From positions 868,001-932,000 of the forward strand of contig NZ_CP009282.1 of assembly GCF_000758605.1 (NCBI RefSeq): 64,000 nt of DNA, written 5' to 3'. A program made the translations under genes and the position numbers. The stretch is from Paenibacillus sp. FSL R5-0912. GTDB lineage: Bacteria > Bacillota > Bacilli > Paenibacillales > Paenibacillaceae. This document shows, one piece after another, positions 9,697 to 19,200 of the stretch (positions within the stretch are counted from its first letter, which is position 1; every line of letters begins with the position of its first letter). Under the pieces are notes generated by a model. The model was not told the DNA's origin. It saw only the letters and a list, made by a program, of their open reading frames with translations, and made no database searches.

Positions 9697-10683
9697 ATGG
9701 AGCTAGGAAAGGGGACGGTACAGGTGGGGAAAACCGCTGTGCAGTTGTCAAAATCAAATACAGGCACTTCGCGCTTCACAACTTTTTTTAAAGAGTTATC
9801 TAAACAGAAAATGCTCATGCTGATGTCACTGCCCTTTCTAATCTGGGTGTTTGTATTTAAGTACCTCCCGCTTTGGGGATGGACCATTGCTTTTCAGAAA
9901 TTCAAACCAGCCAAAGATTTCTTCGACCAGAAGTGGGTCGGTTGGGACAATTTCAAGTTTTTATTTCAGGAGCAACAGTTTTATCGGGTGCTGCGCAATA
10001 CACTCGTTATGAGCTCCATTAACCTGGTACTCGGTTTTGTAACGTCCATTGTGCTGGCTCTGCTGTTGAATGAGCTGCGTAATATTTTCTTCAAGCGCAC
10101 GGTACAGACGATCAGTTACTTGCCTTACTTCATCTCTTGGGTCGTTGCATCCAATATCGTGCAAACGGCACTGGCACCGGAAGGGATCATCAATGTGCTG
10201 CTGCTCAAGATGCAGCTCATTGATCATCCGGTTCTGTGGCTTGGCGTCGGCAAATATTTCTGGGGAATTCTCGGAGCAACAGAGGTCTGGAAGAATGTCG
10301 GCTGGAACACCATCATTTATCTGGCGGCCATCACTTCTATCGACCCGTCCCAATATGAAGCGGCCGAGATTGACGGGGCTTCCCGTCTGCAAAGAATGTT
10401 CTACATTACACTTCCAGGCATCAAACCAGTTATTGTGCTGATTCTAATTATGAATCTGGGCCATATTCTCGAGTCCGGGTTCGAGGCACAGTACCTGCTG
10501 GGCAACGGTATGAATTTGGACTTCTCGGAGAATCTGGATATCTTCGTACTGAAATACGGGATGCAGATGAACAACTTCGGGCTTGCCACCGCAGCGGGTA
10601 TATTCAAGACGCTGGTCAGCTTTATCTTCTTAATCTCAGCCAATAACATCGCCAAACGTATGGGCGAAAGCAGATTGTACTAG
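9697..10683 (+). CDS. Sugar ABC transporter permease, LplB-like
   Basis: Integral membrane permease of the MalF/LplB class, 328 residues from the ATG at 9697. Six or so membrane helices are visible (first near LMLMSLPFLIWVFVFKYLPL). The EAA loop reads YEAAEIDGASRLQRMFYITLPG and contacts the ATPase. An upstream in-frame ATG at 9646 sits inside the hairpin and was rejected. A GTG at 9724 with AAAGGGG ahead is an alternative start, so the N-terminus is uncertain by about 9 residues. It partners with the next gene. As is usual for this group, no ATPase gene is present locally; a shared MsmX-type ATPase elsewhere is likely. Confidence 0.93.
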   Translation: MELGKGTVQVGKTAVQLSKSNTGTSRFTTFFKELSKQKMLMLMSLPFLIWVFVFKYLPLWGWTIAFQKFKPAKDFFDQKWVGWDNFKFLFQEQQFYRVLRNTLVMSSINLVLGFVTSIVLALLLNELRNIFFKRTVQTISYLPYFISWVVASNIVQTALAPEGIINVLLLKMQLIDHPVLWLGVGKYFWGILGATEVWKNVGWNTIIYLAAITSIDPSQYEAAEIDGASRLQRMFYITLPGIKPVIVLILIMNLGHILESGFEAQYLLGNGMNLDFSENLDIFVLKYGMQMNNFGLATAAGIFKTLVSFIFLISANNIAKRMGESRLY

Positions 10684-10700
10684 AAAGGAGGACACATGTT

Positions 10701-11615
10701 ATGACTCAATCCAAATCATTCCGCAACTCTTCAGTAAGTGACCGGATCTTTGATATATGCAATTTTATCTTCATGATTCTATTGATTATTGTCACCCTCT
10801 ATCCGTTCTTGAATATGTTCGCTTTATCGTTTAATGATGCGAATGATTCCGTCCGGGGGGATATTTACATTTGGCCGCGGGAATGGACGCTGCGAAACTT
10901 TGAATATGTGTTTAGCGAATCCAATATCTTCTATGCCACGTTTATCTCTGCGGCACGGACCATTGTTGGGACTGTGGTCTCTGTATTCTGTACTGCGATG
11001 CTGGCCTATACGGTAAGCCGCCCGGAATATAAGCTGAAGAAGTTTGTGTCCGTCACTTTTATTTTCACTATGTATTTCAGCGGCGGTCTGATTCCGGGCT
11101 ACCTGCTGATCAAAGAGCTGGACATGCTTAATACCTTCTGGGTCTATATCATCCCGGGCATCATCGGCGTATTTAATATGATTGTCATCCGCTCCTTCAT
11201 CGAAGCATTGCCTGAAGGGCTAATGGAATCAGCCAAAATTGACGGCGCTGGGGACTTCATTACGTTCGCGCGCATTGTACTCCCGTTGACCGTTCCGGCC
11301 CTTGCTACAGTCTCATTGTTTGTGGCAGTCTATCAGTGGAATTCCTGGTTCGACGTATTCCTGTATAACTCTTCCAAGCCAGGTCTGAGTACCCTGCAGT
11401 ATGAACTGATGAAAATGCTGTCCACCACAAACACCTCCTCTGCAAGCTCGGCAGCCGATGCCTTTGCTAACGCACAAGCCAACAAGGGCGCCGTGACACC
11501 GACTTCTGTACGTGCAACGATGACTATTGTGGCCAGTGTGCCTATTATTATCGTGTATCCATTCCTGCAGAAGTACTTTGTCAAAGGGATGGTTGTCGGT
11601 GGTGTGAAAGGCTAA
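10701..11615 (+). CDS. Sugar ABC transporter permease, LplC/YtcP-like
   Basis: Second permease of the importer, MalG/LplC class, 304 residues, 18 bases after the first permease, with AGAAAGGAGG upstream of the ATG. The first helix lies around residues 20-42, and the EAA loop reads MESAKIDGAGDFITFARIVLPL. A Ser/Ala-rich segment near residues 240-265 (TNTSSASSAADAFANAQANKG) is a variable cytoplasmic or periplasmic loop. With the binding protein and LplB-like permease it forms the channel. The long hairpin at 11677-11727 ends the operon. Confidence 0.93.
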   Translation: MTQSKSFRNSSVSDRIFDICNFIFMILLIIVTLYPFLNMFALSFNDANDSVRGDIYIWPREWTLRNFEYVFSESNIFYATFISAARTIVGTVVSVFCTAMLAYTVSRPEYKLKKFVSVTFIFTMYFSGGLIPGYLLIKELDMLNTFWVYIIPGIIGVFNMIVIRSFIEALPEGLMESAKIDGAGDFITFARIVLPLTVPALATVSLFVAVYQWNSWFDVFLYNSSKPGLSTLQYELMKMLSTTNTSSASSAADAFANAQANKGAVTPTSVRATMTIVASVPIIIVYPFLQKYFVKGMVVGGVKG

Positions 11616-11671
11616 GGTGCAAGCTAAAAGACTACCAACAGGGCCAGCCCTCACGTAGTAAAATAGAGTCA

Positions 11672-12010
11672 TTATAAACAAGCGATCTTCGAGCGGCAGC
11701 CAGCCTCTTCTTGAAGATCGCTTGTTTGCTTATAGGGGCTTAACTTTCTAAGGAGATAGTCTTGGGAATCAACGCTTACATCATCCTGATCAAGGATAAA
11801 GTTCATTACATATTGTCTGATTCGGGCGGCCGATTCCCGGTCTCCAACCAATTTCCGGACCATTTTGTACGTTCTCACAAGGTCAGGGAAGTCGGTAAAT
11901 GTGAAATGTGAGGAATCTTTAATTTGAATCCATATCCGTTTATTCGTTGAATGGGCAAATGGATCCTGACTCAGATGTCGATCTGAGGCCTCATTCCTAC
12001 GGGACCGAGG
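11672..12010 (-). pseudogene. C-terminal remnant of an alpha/beta-hydrolase-like gene
   Basis: The minus strand is open for 113 codons between a TGA complementing 12011-12013 and the stop at 11672. It reads as a protein C-terminus: IWIQIKDSSHFTFTDFP followed by a basic stretch and RIRQYVMNFI. The xxSHFTFTDFP pattern followed by a GxxAxxI-x-YxxxF helix is typical of the last strand and helix, with the catalytic histidine, of PAF-acetylhydrolase-like alpha/beta hydrolases. There is no N-terminal part, nucleophile motif or ribosome site; a possible GTG lies at 11878. The 3' end runs through the operon terminator. It is best explained as a gene fragment. Confidence 0.5.
11677..11727 (+). terminator. 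Terminator of the sugar transporter operon
   Basis: A perfect 14-bp stem (11677-11690 with 11713-11726) has a 22-base loop and only a short T-stretch within the right arm. It is the only strong hairpin after the last permease. Confidence 0.6.
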
Positions 12011-12226
12011 TCAAGAGAATGATCTGAAGAGGATAAATCGATAGGCGCAGCTATTATCAATGTTATTGTTAGTACTGGTATTAAAAGAATCTGCCGGCAG
12101 AAGAATGGTGGTTACATCCACTTTCGTATTCCTATTGCTATTGACGGCATCCCCCGCCGGTATATATATTGAAATTAATATATTCCCGTGGTGTAACGGG
12201 TTGACAGACTGCAGAGGAGAACAGAA

Positions 12227-13801
12227 ATGAGCCCGACCCAAGTATGGATCCCCATCGTGTTTTATTGGTTGCCGATGCTCTTCTTCTTCTACATGGGGGT
12301 GGACGTGCTGCTGCGCAACCCCAAGAAGATTGAACATCGTCTGGTTAGCGCAACGATCCTGTGCTACTTCCTGCTGTTCCTGGAGGAGTATATCCGGTAT
12401 ATGCTGCCGATTGAATATAGTCCTGTGCTGGCTGCGTTCTGGTTCGCCAATGCGGGCATCTTCATTCCCGGGCTCGGCTTTCACCTCGTTGCCCGGTTGA
12501 TTGGCTTGCATAAGCGGCTGCCGCGGCCCTGGTACCCATACCTGTTTCATGTACTGGTGCTGGCTATTCCGGCTGGCCTGATCAGTCATCAATCGTATAC
12601 CTCTGTCCAGGTGTTCGTTACCGCAGGAGTCTGGAAATGGCCGGTGGCCAACGCGGCTTATTACGGTACCTTGACGGCAAGCCTGCTGCTTAGCTTCATC
12701 CCCATCGTGATGTTGCGCAGCGCACGCAAATGGAGCGCGGCGGATCCGGCTTACCAGGAGCATGGAGGCATCTTCAAGCTGCTGGAGCACGGCTCCTGGG
12801 TTACGTTCGTCTGGGTAGCACTGTTCGGCTATATCCGCTTCGAGGAATTCATGCCGCCCTATGCCTATATTTACGGAGGACTGATCTGGTGCTTCGTGCT
12901 GCGTCTATCCATGCAGAAATACGAGTTCCTCAATCATGCGGGACAACGCTACGAGAAGATGTTTCAGATCAACTCCCAGGCAGCACTGCTCGTCTCGCTG
13001 CCCGGCAGCATCAAGGAAGCGAATTCGAGTGCCGGTAAGATGTTCGACCGGCTGGCTCTCGGGACGGCCAATCTTACCGATCTGGGCGGTGCGGATATCG
13101 TAGCCAAGCTGAGGGAGCAAGAGGATATCGGCGAGATGGAAAGGGTGCTGCGTAACGGAGACAGTATGATCGAGGTCATGATTAATGGTGATTACGTGTC
13201 GGTGGATCATGAAATCCATGCTGTTCTGCTTATTCGTGACATCGGGGCGCGCAATCAGCATTTGCGTCAAATCGCGTTCATGGCCTATCATGATCCGCTT
13301 ACAGAGCTGCCGAACCGCAGGCATTTCTATGATGAGCTGGAGAAGGCTCTTACGGAAGCGGACCGTAACGGTGACGAGCTGGCGATTATGCTGATTGATC
13401 TCGACGGGTTCAAGCAAGTTAACGACCGGTACGGCCATGCGGCTGGGGATCTTGTGTTATGCCGGGTGGCCGTCATTATCCGTGAGCTGGCCCAGCCATC
13501 CGGACTGGCTGCCCGCTTCGGCGGCGACGAATTCGTGCTATTCTGCCCCTTGGGACACGATGGCCTTACTGCCGCGGAACTGGAACGCCGGCTGCAGGTA
13601 GCCTCCGAACAGGCTGTACTGGATTACGGGGGCGAGCAGCTGAAGATTGATATGAGCATCGGCATCAGTCTGTACCCGCGAGACGGCAGGACATCGGACG
13701 ATCTGCTGCGGCAGGCCGACAAACGGATGTATGAGGTGAAGCGAAGAAGTCCAGGAGCTCCCACTGACAGAGACGATATGGCAAGTGAGACATTGCTGTA
13801 A
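12227..13801 (+). CDS. Membrane diguanylate cyclase (7TM + PAS-like + GGDEF)
   Basis: Makes cyclic di-GMP from GTP at the membrane. The 524 residues show about seven N-terminal helices (roughly 8-27, 38-56, 66-90, 101-120, 147-165, 189-207, 212-228), a PAS-like region (about 240-340), and a C-terminal GGDEF domain beginning at DPLTELPNRRHF with the intact active-site GGDEF at 432-436. The expected RxxD inhibitory site nine residues before it is replaced by QPSG, so product inhibition through the I-site is probably absent. GAGGAG lies 7 bases before the ATG. It is transcribed alone, ending at the terminator at 13832. The 7TM part is likely a ligand sensor of unknown specificity. Confidence 0.92.
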   Translation: MSPTQVWIPIVFYWLPMLFFFYMGVDVLLRNPKKIEHRLVSATILCYFLLFLEEYIRYMLPIEYSPVLAAFWFANAGIFIPGLGFHLVARLIGLHKRLPRPWYPYLFHVLVLAIPAGLISHQSYTSVQVFVTAGVWKWPVANAAYYGTLTASLLLSFIPIVMLRSARKWSAADPAYQEHGGIFKLLEHGSWVTFVWVALFGYIRFEEFMPPYAYIYGGLIWCFVLRLSMQKYEFLNHAGQRYEKMFQINSQAALLVSLPGSIKEANSSAGKMFDRLALGTANLTDLGGADIVAKLREQEDIGEMERVLRNGDSMIEVMINGDYVSVDHEIHAVLLIRDIGARNQHLRQIAFMAYHDPLTELPNRRHFYDELEKALTEADRNGDELAIMLIDLDGFKQVNDRYGHAAGDLVLCRVAVIIRELAQPSGLAARFGGDEFVLFCPLGHDGLTAAELERRLQVASEQAVLDYGGEQLKIDMSIGISLYPRDGRTSDDLLRQADKRMYEVKRRSPGAPTDRDDMASETLL

Positions 13802-13831
13802 GCTTGTACACAACTGAATAGAACCAGCAAT

Positions 13832-13858
13832 AAAAACCCTTCTGGCGAAGGGTTTTTA
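13832..13858 (+). terminator. Rho-independent terminator after the diguanylate cyclase
   Basis: The stem AACCCTTC/GAAGGGTT with a TGGC loop is flanked by A5 and T5, so it can work in both directions. Confidence 0.88.
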
Positions 13859-13910
13859 TATCGTTTATACTGAATAAACCAATTTACTTCATAGGAGCTG
13901 TGCCCAGAAC

Positions 13911-15074
13911 ATGATAAAGAAAGAAGCCGCACATATACGTAAGCAATTTAAGATGGACCATGATCAGCTGCATCTGTTCGATATTCTGAACGTGTATATT
14001 ATGAAGGAAACCAATGAGATCTATCATTGTGAGCGCCAGCCGTTCGCTATGCTGGACCGCGAGAAGCAGGAGCTGTACATGGGCAATTTCCGGAAGCTGC
14101 TGACCGGAGAGCTGGATCATAAATTGTTCGAGCTGAAGTTCCTGGAGGAAGCCGAGGAACCGTCCCAGGTCATGCTTCACCAGGGTCTGGTGACGGGTGA
14201 TCCGGAGGAATGGCAGGATCTGATGCTGATGCTCGTGGACAAAATGCTGGTGGATGTCAAGTATGAGAAAGATGCGGTAATCACATTTGTCCGCGGACAA
14301 TACTTCCGGCCGACCAAGGCACGGAATGACGAAGCCGAAGAGACCGGTAAGGATGAGATGTTCTCACATCCGTTCATTCTATGCAGTGTGAACTCTACGG
14401 AGCAGCAGCGCAAAACCCTTCTGTTCGATTACGTGGAGCGGGAGTTCAAATACAACGTGATGGTCGATCCGATCATCAAGCTAAGTACGCCGGAGCAAGG
14501 GTTCTTCTACCCGAGTGTGACGGACAACTATTCCGATGTAAATCGTGTTCTGTATTGTACGGGGAGCTCGAATAATCCGAACCCGCATTTCATCGAACAG
14601 GTGCTCAATGCGGAACGGTCCGTGACAGCCATGGAAGAGAGATCCATCTTCGAGGATATTGTGAAGGAAATAACGGGCGAACAACTCGACGTGGCGACCA
14701 TTGCGCAGGTATACGAGGAGATTCACCAGGTCATCGAAGACCACGAGGATGAGGAAGAACCGCCGAAGCTCGATTACCGGGATGTGGAGCGTGTCCTGAA
14801 GGCGAGCGGTGTAGAGGAAGTGACAATGGACAAGGTAGAGCGTGCATTTGAAACCATCGTCGACAACAAGCATTATGAGATGAAGGCAACGAGTGTGATA
14901 CCGAAATTCACATCCAAATCGATCAAGATTGATACGAAGGTAGCTTCGATTACGGTCAGCCCACAGGATCTGAAGTATGTGAGACAGGTGAATTATCAGG
15001 GGAAACGCTGCATCATGATTGAGATTGATGAAGATGCCGTAATTGAAGGCTTCACGCTGCTTACGGAGATATGA
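13911..15074 (+). CDS. DUF4317 family protein
   Basis: Cytoplasmic protein of 387 residues that matches the DUF4317 family in length and in its N-terminus (MIKKEAAHIRKQFKMDHDQL). The family has no known function. The sequence is acidic, has no signal peptide or membrane helix, and carries an Asp/Glu-rich segment near 275-290 (EDHEDEEEPPK). AGGAG lies 13 bases before the ATG, a long spacing, but no other start fits better. It is a single-gene unit between the terminators at 13832 and 15132. Confidence 0.85.
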   Translation: MIKKEAAHIRKQFKMDHDQLHLFDILNVYIMKETNEIYHCERQPFAMLDREKQELYMGNFRKLLTGELDHKLFELKFLEEAEEPSQVMLHQGLVTGDPEEWQDLMLMLVDKMLVDVKYEKDAVITFVRGQYFRPTKARNDEAEETGKDEMFSHPFILCSVNSTEQQRKTLLFDYVEREFKYNVMVDPIIKLSTPEQGFFYPSVTDNYSDVNRVLYCTGSSNNPNPHFIEQVLNAERSVTAMEERSIFEDIVKEITGEQLDVATIAQVYEEIHQVIEDHEDEEEPPKLDYRDVERVLKASGVEEVTMDKVERAFETIVDNKHYEMKATSVIPKFTSKSIKIDTKVASITVSPQDLKYVRQVNYQGKRCIMIEIDEDAVIEGFTLLTEI

Positions 15075-15131
15075 TAATAATCTTGGGTGTGCAGATAGAC
15101 TTATCATAGAAAATATAGATAGAAAAGTAAT

Positions 15132-15169
15132 GGGTTATCCCCGAAGTCTCTACAGACAGGGGATAGCCC
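15132..15169 (+). terminator. Terminator after the DUF4317 gene
   Basis: An 11-bp stem, GGGTTATCCCC paired with GGGGATAGCCC, with a 16-base loop is followed by a T-rich stretch. It may also serve the convergent acetyltransferase gene. Confidence 0.75.
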
Positions 15170-15193
15170 TTGTTGCATTTGTAAGAATAGTTA

Positions 15194-15994
15194 CTAATAA
15201 ATGCGGAATCCAAGCTTTGGCAGCAGATATTTGATGGGTCCCGTCGCCCTTAAGGTTATAAGCTCAGCACCTTGGGCGGCAGCATCCTGGGCTGCAGCAA
15301 TGATTGCAGCGGTAGCAACGCCTCTTCTTCGGAACGCGCTAGACACTGCAACAAACTCCAGGGAGAAGATTCCATTATGATTCATAAGGGAGGATACGCC
15401 AGCCAGTATTCCTTGATCATATATATTGAAGCATGCAAGAATACCTTCCTGACACACAGGGTAATGAAACTCGGGATGGATAATCGGATAACCTTGGTGA
15501 ATGACAAAATTATTCAATAGCGCCCATAGCTTGAAATCCTCAGCACTGCTAACCTTCTTGATGCTAATACCTTCGGCTATGTCTGGATAATCAGGCATGT
15601 CGGCAACCAGCAGAGCCATCCCTGCCTCATCCTCATTAGGTTCTGACAATGGCTCTGGTCTATGTGCGCCTTCCCCAAAGTACTGAAGCAATCGCTCAGA
15701 GGGATACATCCCCCAGAAGGTATGCTCCTTGTGGTCTTGGATCTCCTGAACAACGCGAAGCGCTTCGGATTCTGGCAGCTGATCGATTTGAATATTATAA
15801 ATGGACGTTCCGCCATGCTGTCCCTTTATAGGACGTATGATCGTGTAATGTGGAAGCTGCGCTGTCTCCATGTGTTCAGATTTTCCTAGAATATCCAGAT
15901 AAAAAGTAGCGCTTTCTTCGATATGCCTTCTTATAGTTTGGTGATCCATATTCATCGCCCATTTCATATTTTTTTGTAATGTATACGCTATCAT
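15194..15994 (-). CDS. GNAT family N-acetyltransferase
   Basis: Predicted acetyl-CoA-dependent acetyltransferase, up to 266 residues. The C-terminal half carries the GNAT fold: the beta4 region FSLEFVAVSSAFRRRGVATAAI contains the R-R-x-G-V-A pyrophosphate-binding loop, and a final strand LGFRIY closes the fold. The first ~110 residues are a separate, less conserved lead-in domain. The start is uncertain: the ATG at 15994 has only weak ribosome-site similarity, and in-frame ATGs follow at codons 10, 14 and 16. A TATAAT lies just upstream on the minus strand. The acceptor is unknown. Confidence 0.82.
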   Translation of the reverse strand: MIAYTLQKNMKWAMNMDHQTIRRHIEESATFYLDILGKSEHMETAQLPHYTIIRPIKGQHGGTSIYNIQIDQLPESEALRVVQEIQDHKEHTFWGMYPSERLLQYFGEGAHRPEPLSEPNEDEAGMALLVADMPDYPDIAEGISIKKVSSAEDFKLWALLNNFVIHQGYPIIHPEFHYPVCQEGILACFNIYDQGILAGVSSLMNHNGIFSLEFVAVSSAFRRRGVATAAIIAAAQDAAAQGAELITLRATGPIKYLLPKLGFRIY

Positions 15995-16064
15995 TTTGCT
16001 TGATTATACGGAATACGGATGAGAAGTACTGTAATAAATGTCAGCGGACTTTAAATTAAACAGG

Positions 16065-16097
16065 CCTATTCTGTTCAGTGGACAGAGTAGGTTTTTT
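16065..16097 (+). terminator. Orphan plus-strand terminator
   Basis: CCTATTCTGT pairs with ACAGAGTAGG and is followed by six T. No plus-strand gene ends nearby; it would stop transcripts running antisense through the acetyltransferase gene before they reach the surface-protein promoter. Confidence 0.7.
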
Positions 16098-16291
16098 GTA
16101 TTGTCTCATGATAATGCAAGGGCGAAAGATATATTAATATCACTTTTTGATATATTTTTTTGTCTAAATGATTAACTTTTTTGCGAAAAATGTCGATAAA
16201 CTAGGATGTAAACAATTTAACGCTGTAATGGAGAACATCGCGTAAGCGCCATCAATAATATAGGAATGGTCATTCGACAAGGAGGAAAGCT

Positions 16292-19200
16292 ATGTTAAAA
16301 AAGATAGGGAAAATAGGAATGGCTTTGATGCTGGTAATTGGGCTGCTGCCGGTGATGTCACTCCGGGCTTATGCTGCCATACCTTCATTCACTGAAAAGG
16401 CAGACTTTGTTATTGAGCCTCCGTTAGCGAACACCACGAACAAGAGTGTAACTGATGCTGAGGGTCTTCCGAACGGGAATACGGCAGTAATTCTAAGCAC
16501 ATTTAATTATGTAGGGAATTCGTATGTTTATACTCATTTTTTGAAGGTTTATGATAACACAGGAGCGCTGATTACGGATATTAATCTGAGCAGCTTAATG
16601 GATACCTATTACAAAATGACAGATGTGAGTATGCTTGCGCTAAGTGACGGAAATCTGTTGATCACGTACAACAAAAGCGACAGCAGCAGTAACAATCTGC
16701 AATTAGGAACCGTTATCGAGAGCACTCCCAATACCTATTTCATGGTGATTAACGAGTCGGGACAGAAGGTGACTAGTCAGACTCAGATTAATACATTTTC
16801 TGCCGCCAGCAATCCCGCACTCACGCGTTTTGTAACGATCGCGGAGTTGTCTGACGGCAATATAGCTTTTTCGTGGCAAAGAAATGACAATGTCAGCACG
16901 GTTACGCGTGTATTCAGTGCTACGGGCACACCTGTTTCAAGCGAAACACTTCTAGTGAACTATAATGCAAGCATGTCTTATGTATCCGCTGGAGACGGCG
17001 TGTATATGGTTGCATACAACTCTGGAGCGTCAGCCGATAACATCTATCTGAAGCTCTTCACTAACAGCGGTGCGCTGTTAAAGACCATTGACTTGGGAGC
17101 AAGAACAGGCGAGAAACAGCTGTTTCTGTCTACGCTGGGCAACGGGAATTTCATGTTTAGTCAATATGACTGGAGAACCGGGAACTCCGAGGTCTCCTTA
17201 TATGACAACGAGGGTACAAGCCAAGGCGGATTTACAGTAAGCGGCTATCTGGGCGAAACCTCAGCTGCTGTTTACAGGAATGGTGCCATGCCGGGCTTTG
17301 TAACCATAAGCACGGACCCCACCTCCAATGCTGCAATCAACGATGCGTACAATATCGGTACAGAATGGTCAGGAACCCAGTATGCTTACCTGAATTATTA
17401 TGACTATGACGGTTACCTGGTCTCAGCACCCAATCAGCCTGTGGATTCCGCTCCGGTGGTCTTTGAGGGCTACAATGAAGCGACCTGGATGTTCGATGTG
17501 GAATATTATCCGAAATTCTCTGTATATCCCGCCTTCGGCGATAAAGTTGTCTTCATCAAAACAGATAATACCGATGCCAGCCATTACAGGATTAACGGGA
17601 AGCTGTTTGATACCGGACCGGCTCAGGGCAATCATGTATTTACGGTCACTAATACGAATGACAGCGGTGCGGGTTCGCTGCGCTGGGCATTAGAGCAGGC
17701 GGGTGCTGTCAGTGGCGGGCAGGTTGATTTCGATCCTTCGCTTGCGGGCCAGACGATTACGCTTCAGTCGAATCTGACAGGCTGGAACGATCAGGACTGG
17801 AAAGGTACGACCATCGGCGACGCTTCAACCGGCGGCTTCAAGCTTACAGGTATACAGGATGCCACGGGTCAACCGGCCATAACGATTAACGGCAATGGAT
17901 ACCGGGGCATTCTGGCCACCGGTTCGGGGATATTCGAAATGTCGGATGTTCGCCTGACTGGCTTTGATATTACCGACAGCAGTGGTATGTATGATGCTTT
18001 CGGCTCCGCGCTGGCGGTCGGCGGCAACTACTACAGCAGTATTCAACTGAATAACATAGTTTTTGACGCTAACACAATGACGTATAAGCAGACCGGATCG
18101 ATCGCATCTCTAGCCGCGCTTGCTGCTCCGTACGAAGTTGATCTTGACCGGATAGTGTTCAAGGACAATGTGCTCACAGCCACCAGTACGACTGAAGTAA
18201 TTCAGGGAGCTGCGCTATACTACAATGGTTACATGGATGGCGTAATCAGCAATTCTCTGTTTGCTAATAACAGCTCGAACAGCAATTCTACAAATGATGC
18301 TTACGGATCGGCCATCGGTGTAATGTTAGATCCGCATCTGAAGATCTGGAATAATACATTCTATAACAATCATGCGAATAATACAGGGACAGGGGCATCT
18401 TATGGTCCGGCAATGTATGCTGTGTCCAGTTCTCCCGGCTCCAGCTCACTGGATATCTACAATAATGTGCTGATTGGGAATAAGCAGGAGGCGGCTCCGG
18501 CAGGCACTTTGGAGGAATTGTTCTACAATTATAATAACGATACTCTTGTTGAGAGCGGAAATAATGTCATTTCCGGCGATCCGTTTGTGGATGCAGCGGG
18601 CGGCAATTTCCTTCTGAAGGGCTCCGCAGTATCGGCAATTAATCAAGGGGATAACACGAAAACAGCTGGAGCCCTGGATTTGGCAGGAGTGGCGCGTATT
18701 TACGGGGGGACGGTAGATATCGGAGCATATGAGTATGTTCCCGGACCTGCAGTCCCGGTTGCACTGCAATCGGTGGTTGCTGACGGCGTATCCGGAACAA
18801 CAACCTCTACGAAGATTGATCTGACCTTCGATACCGCGATTGCCGGACTTACGGCAGATGATATCACGATTACGGATGGCACAGGCTCCGCATTAAAAGG
18901 GACTTTGAGCGGCGCAGGCACCCATTGGAGCATAGCGCTGACTTCTGTAACACAAGAAGGTACCGTATCTGTAGCGGTAATTGCACCTAACGGTTACACA
19001 ATCAGCGGTTCGCCGATGGAGGCGACCGTATCGCTGTTCACGGCATCGCCGGAAGCGACGCCATCAGCCGTCATTGACTATGCGGCAGAGCAGCTGATGG
19101 ATCTGACGCCGAACGGTTCGTACACGATAAACGGTACACTGGCGGTAACGGCGACAGCCGACGGTAAGCTGGCTATAGATAGCAGCTGGCTCGGAACATC

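Noticed and set aside
12011..12790. 259-residue minus-strand frame
   Set aside because: Antisense to the diguanylate cyclase gene, which has clear domains and a good ribosome site.
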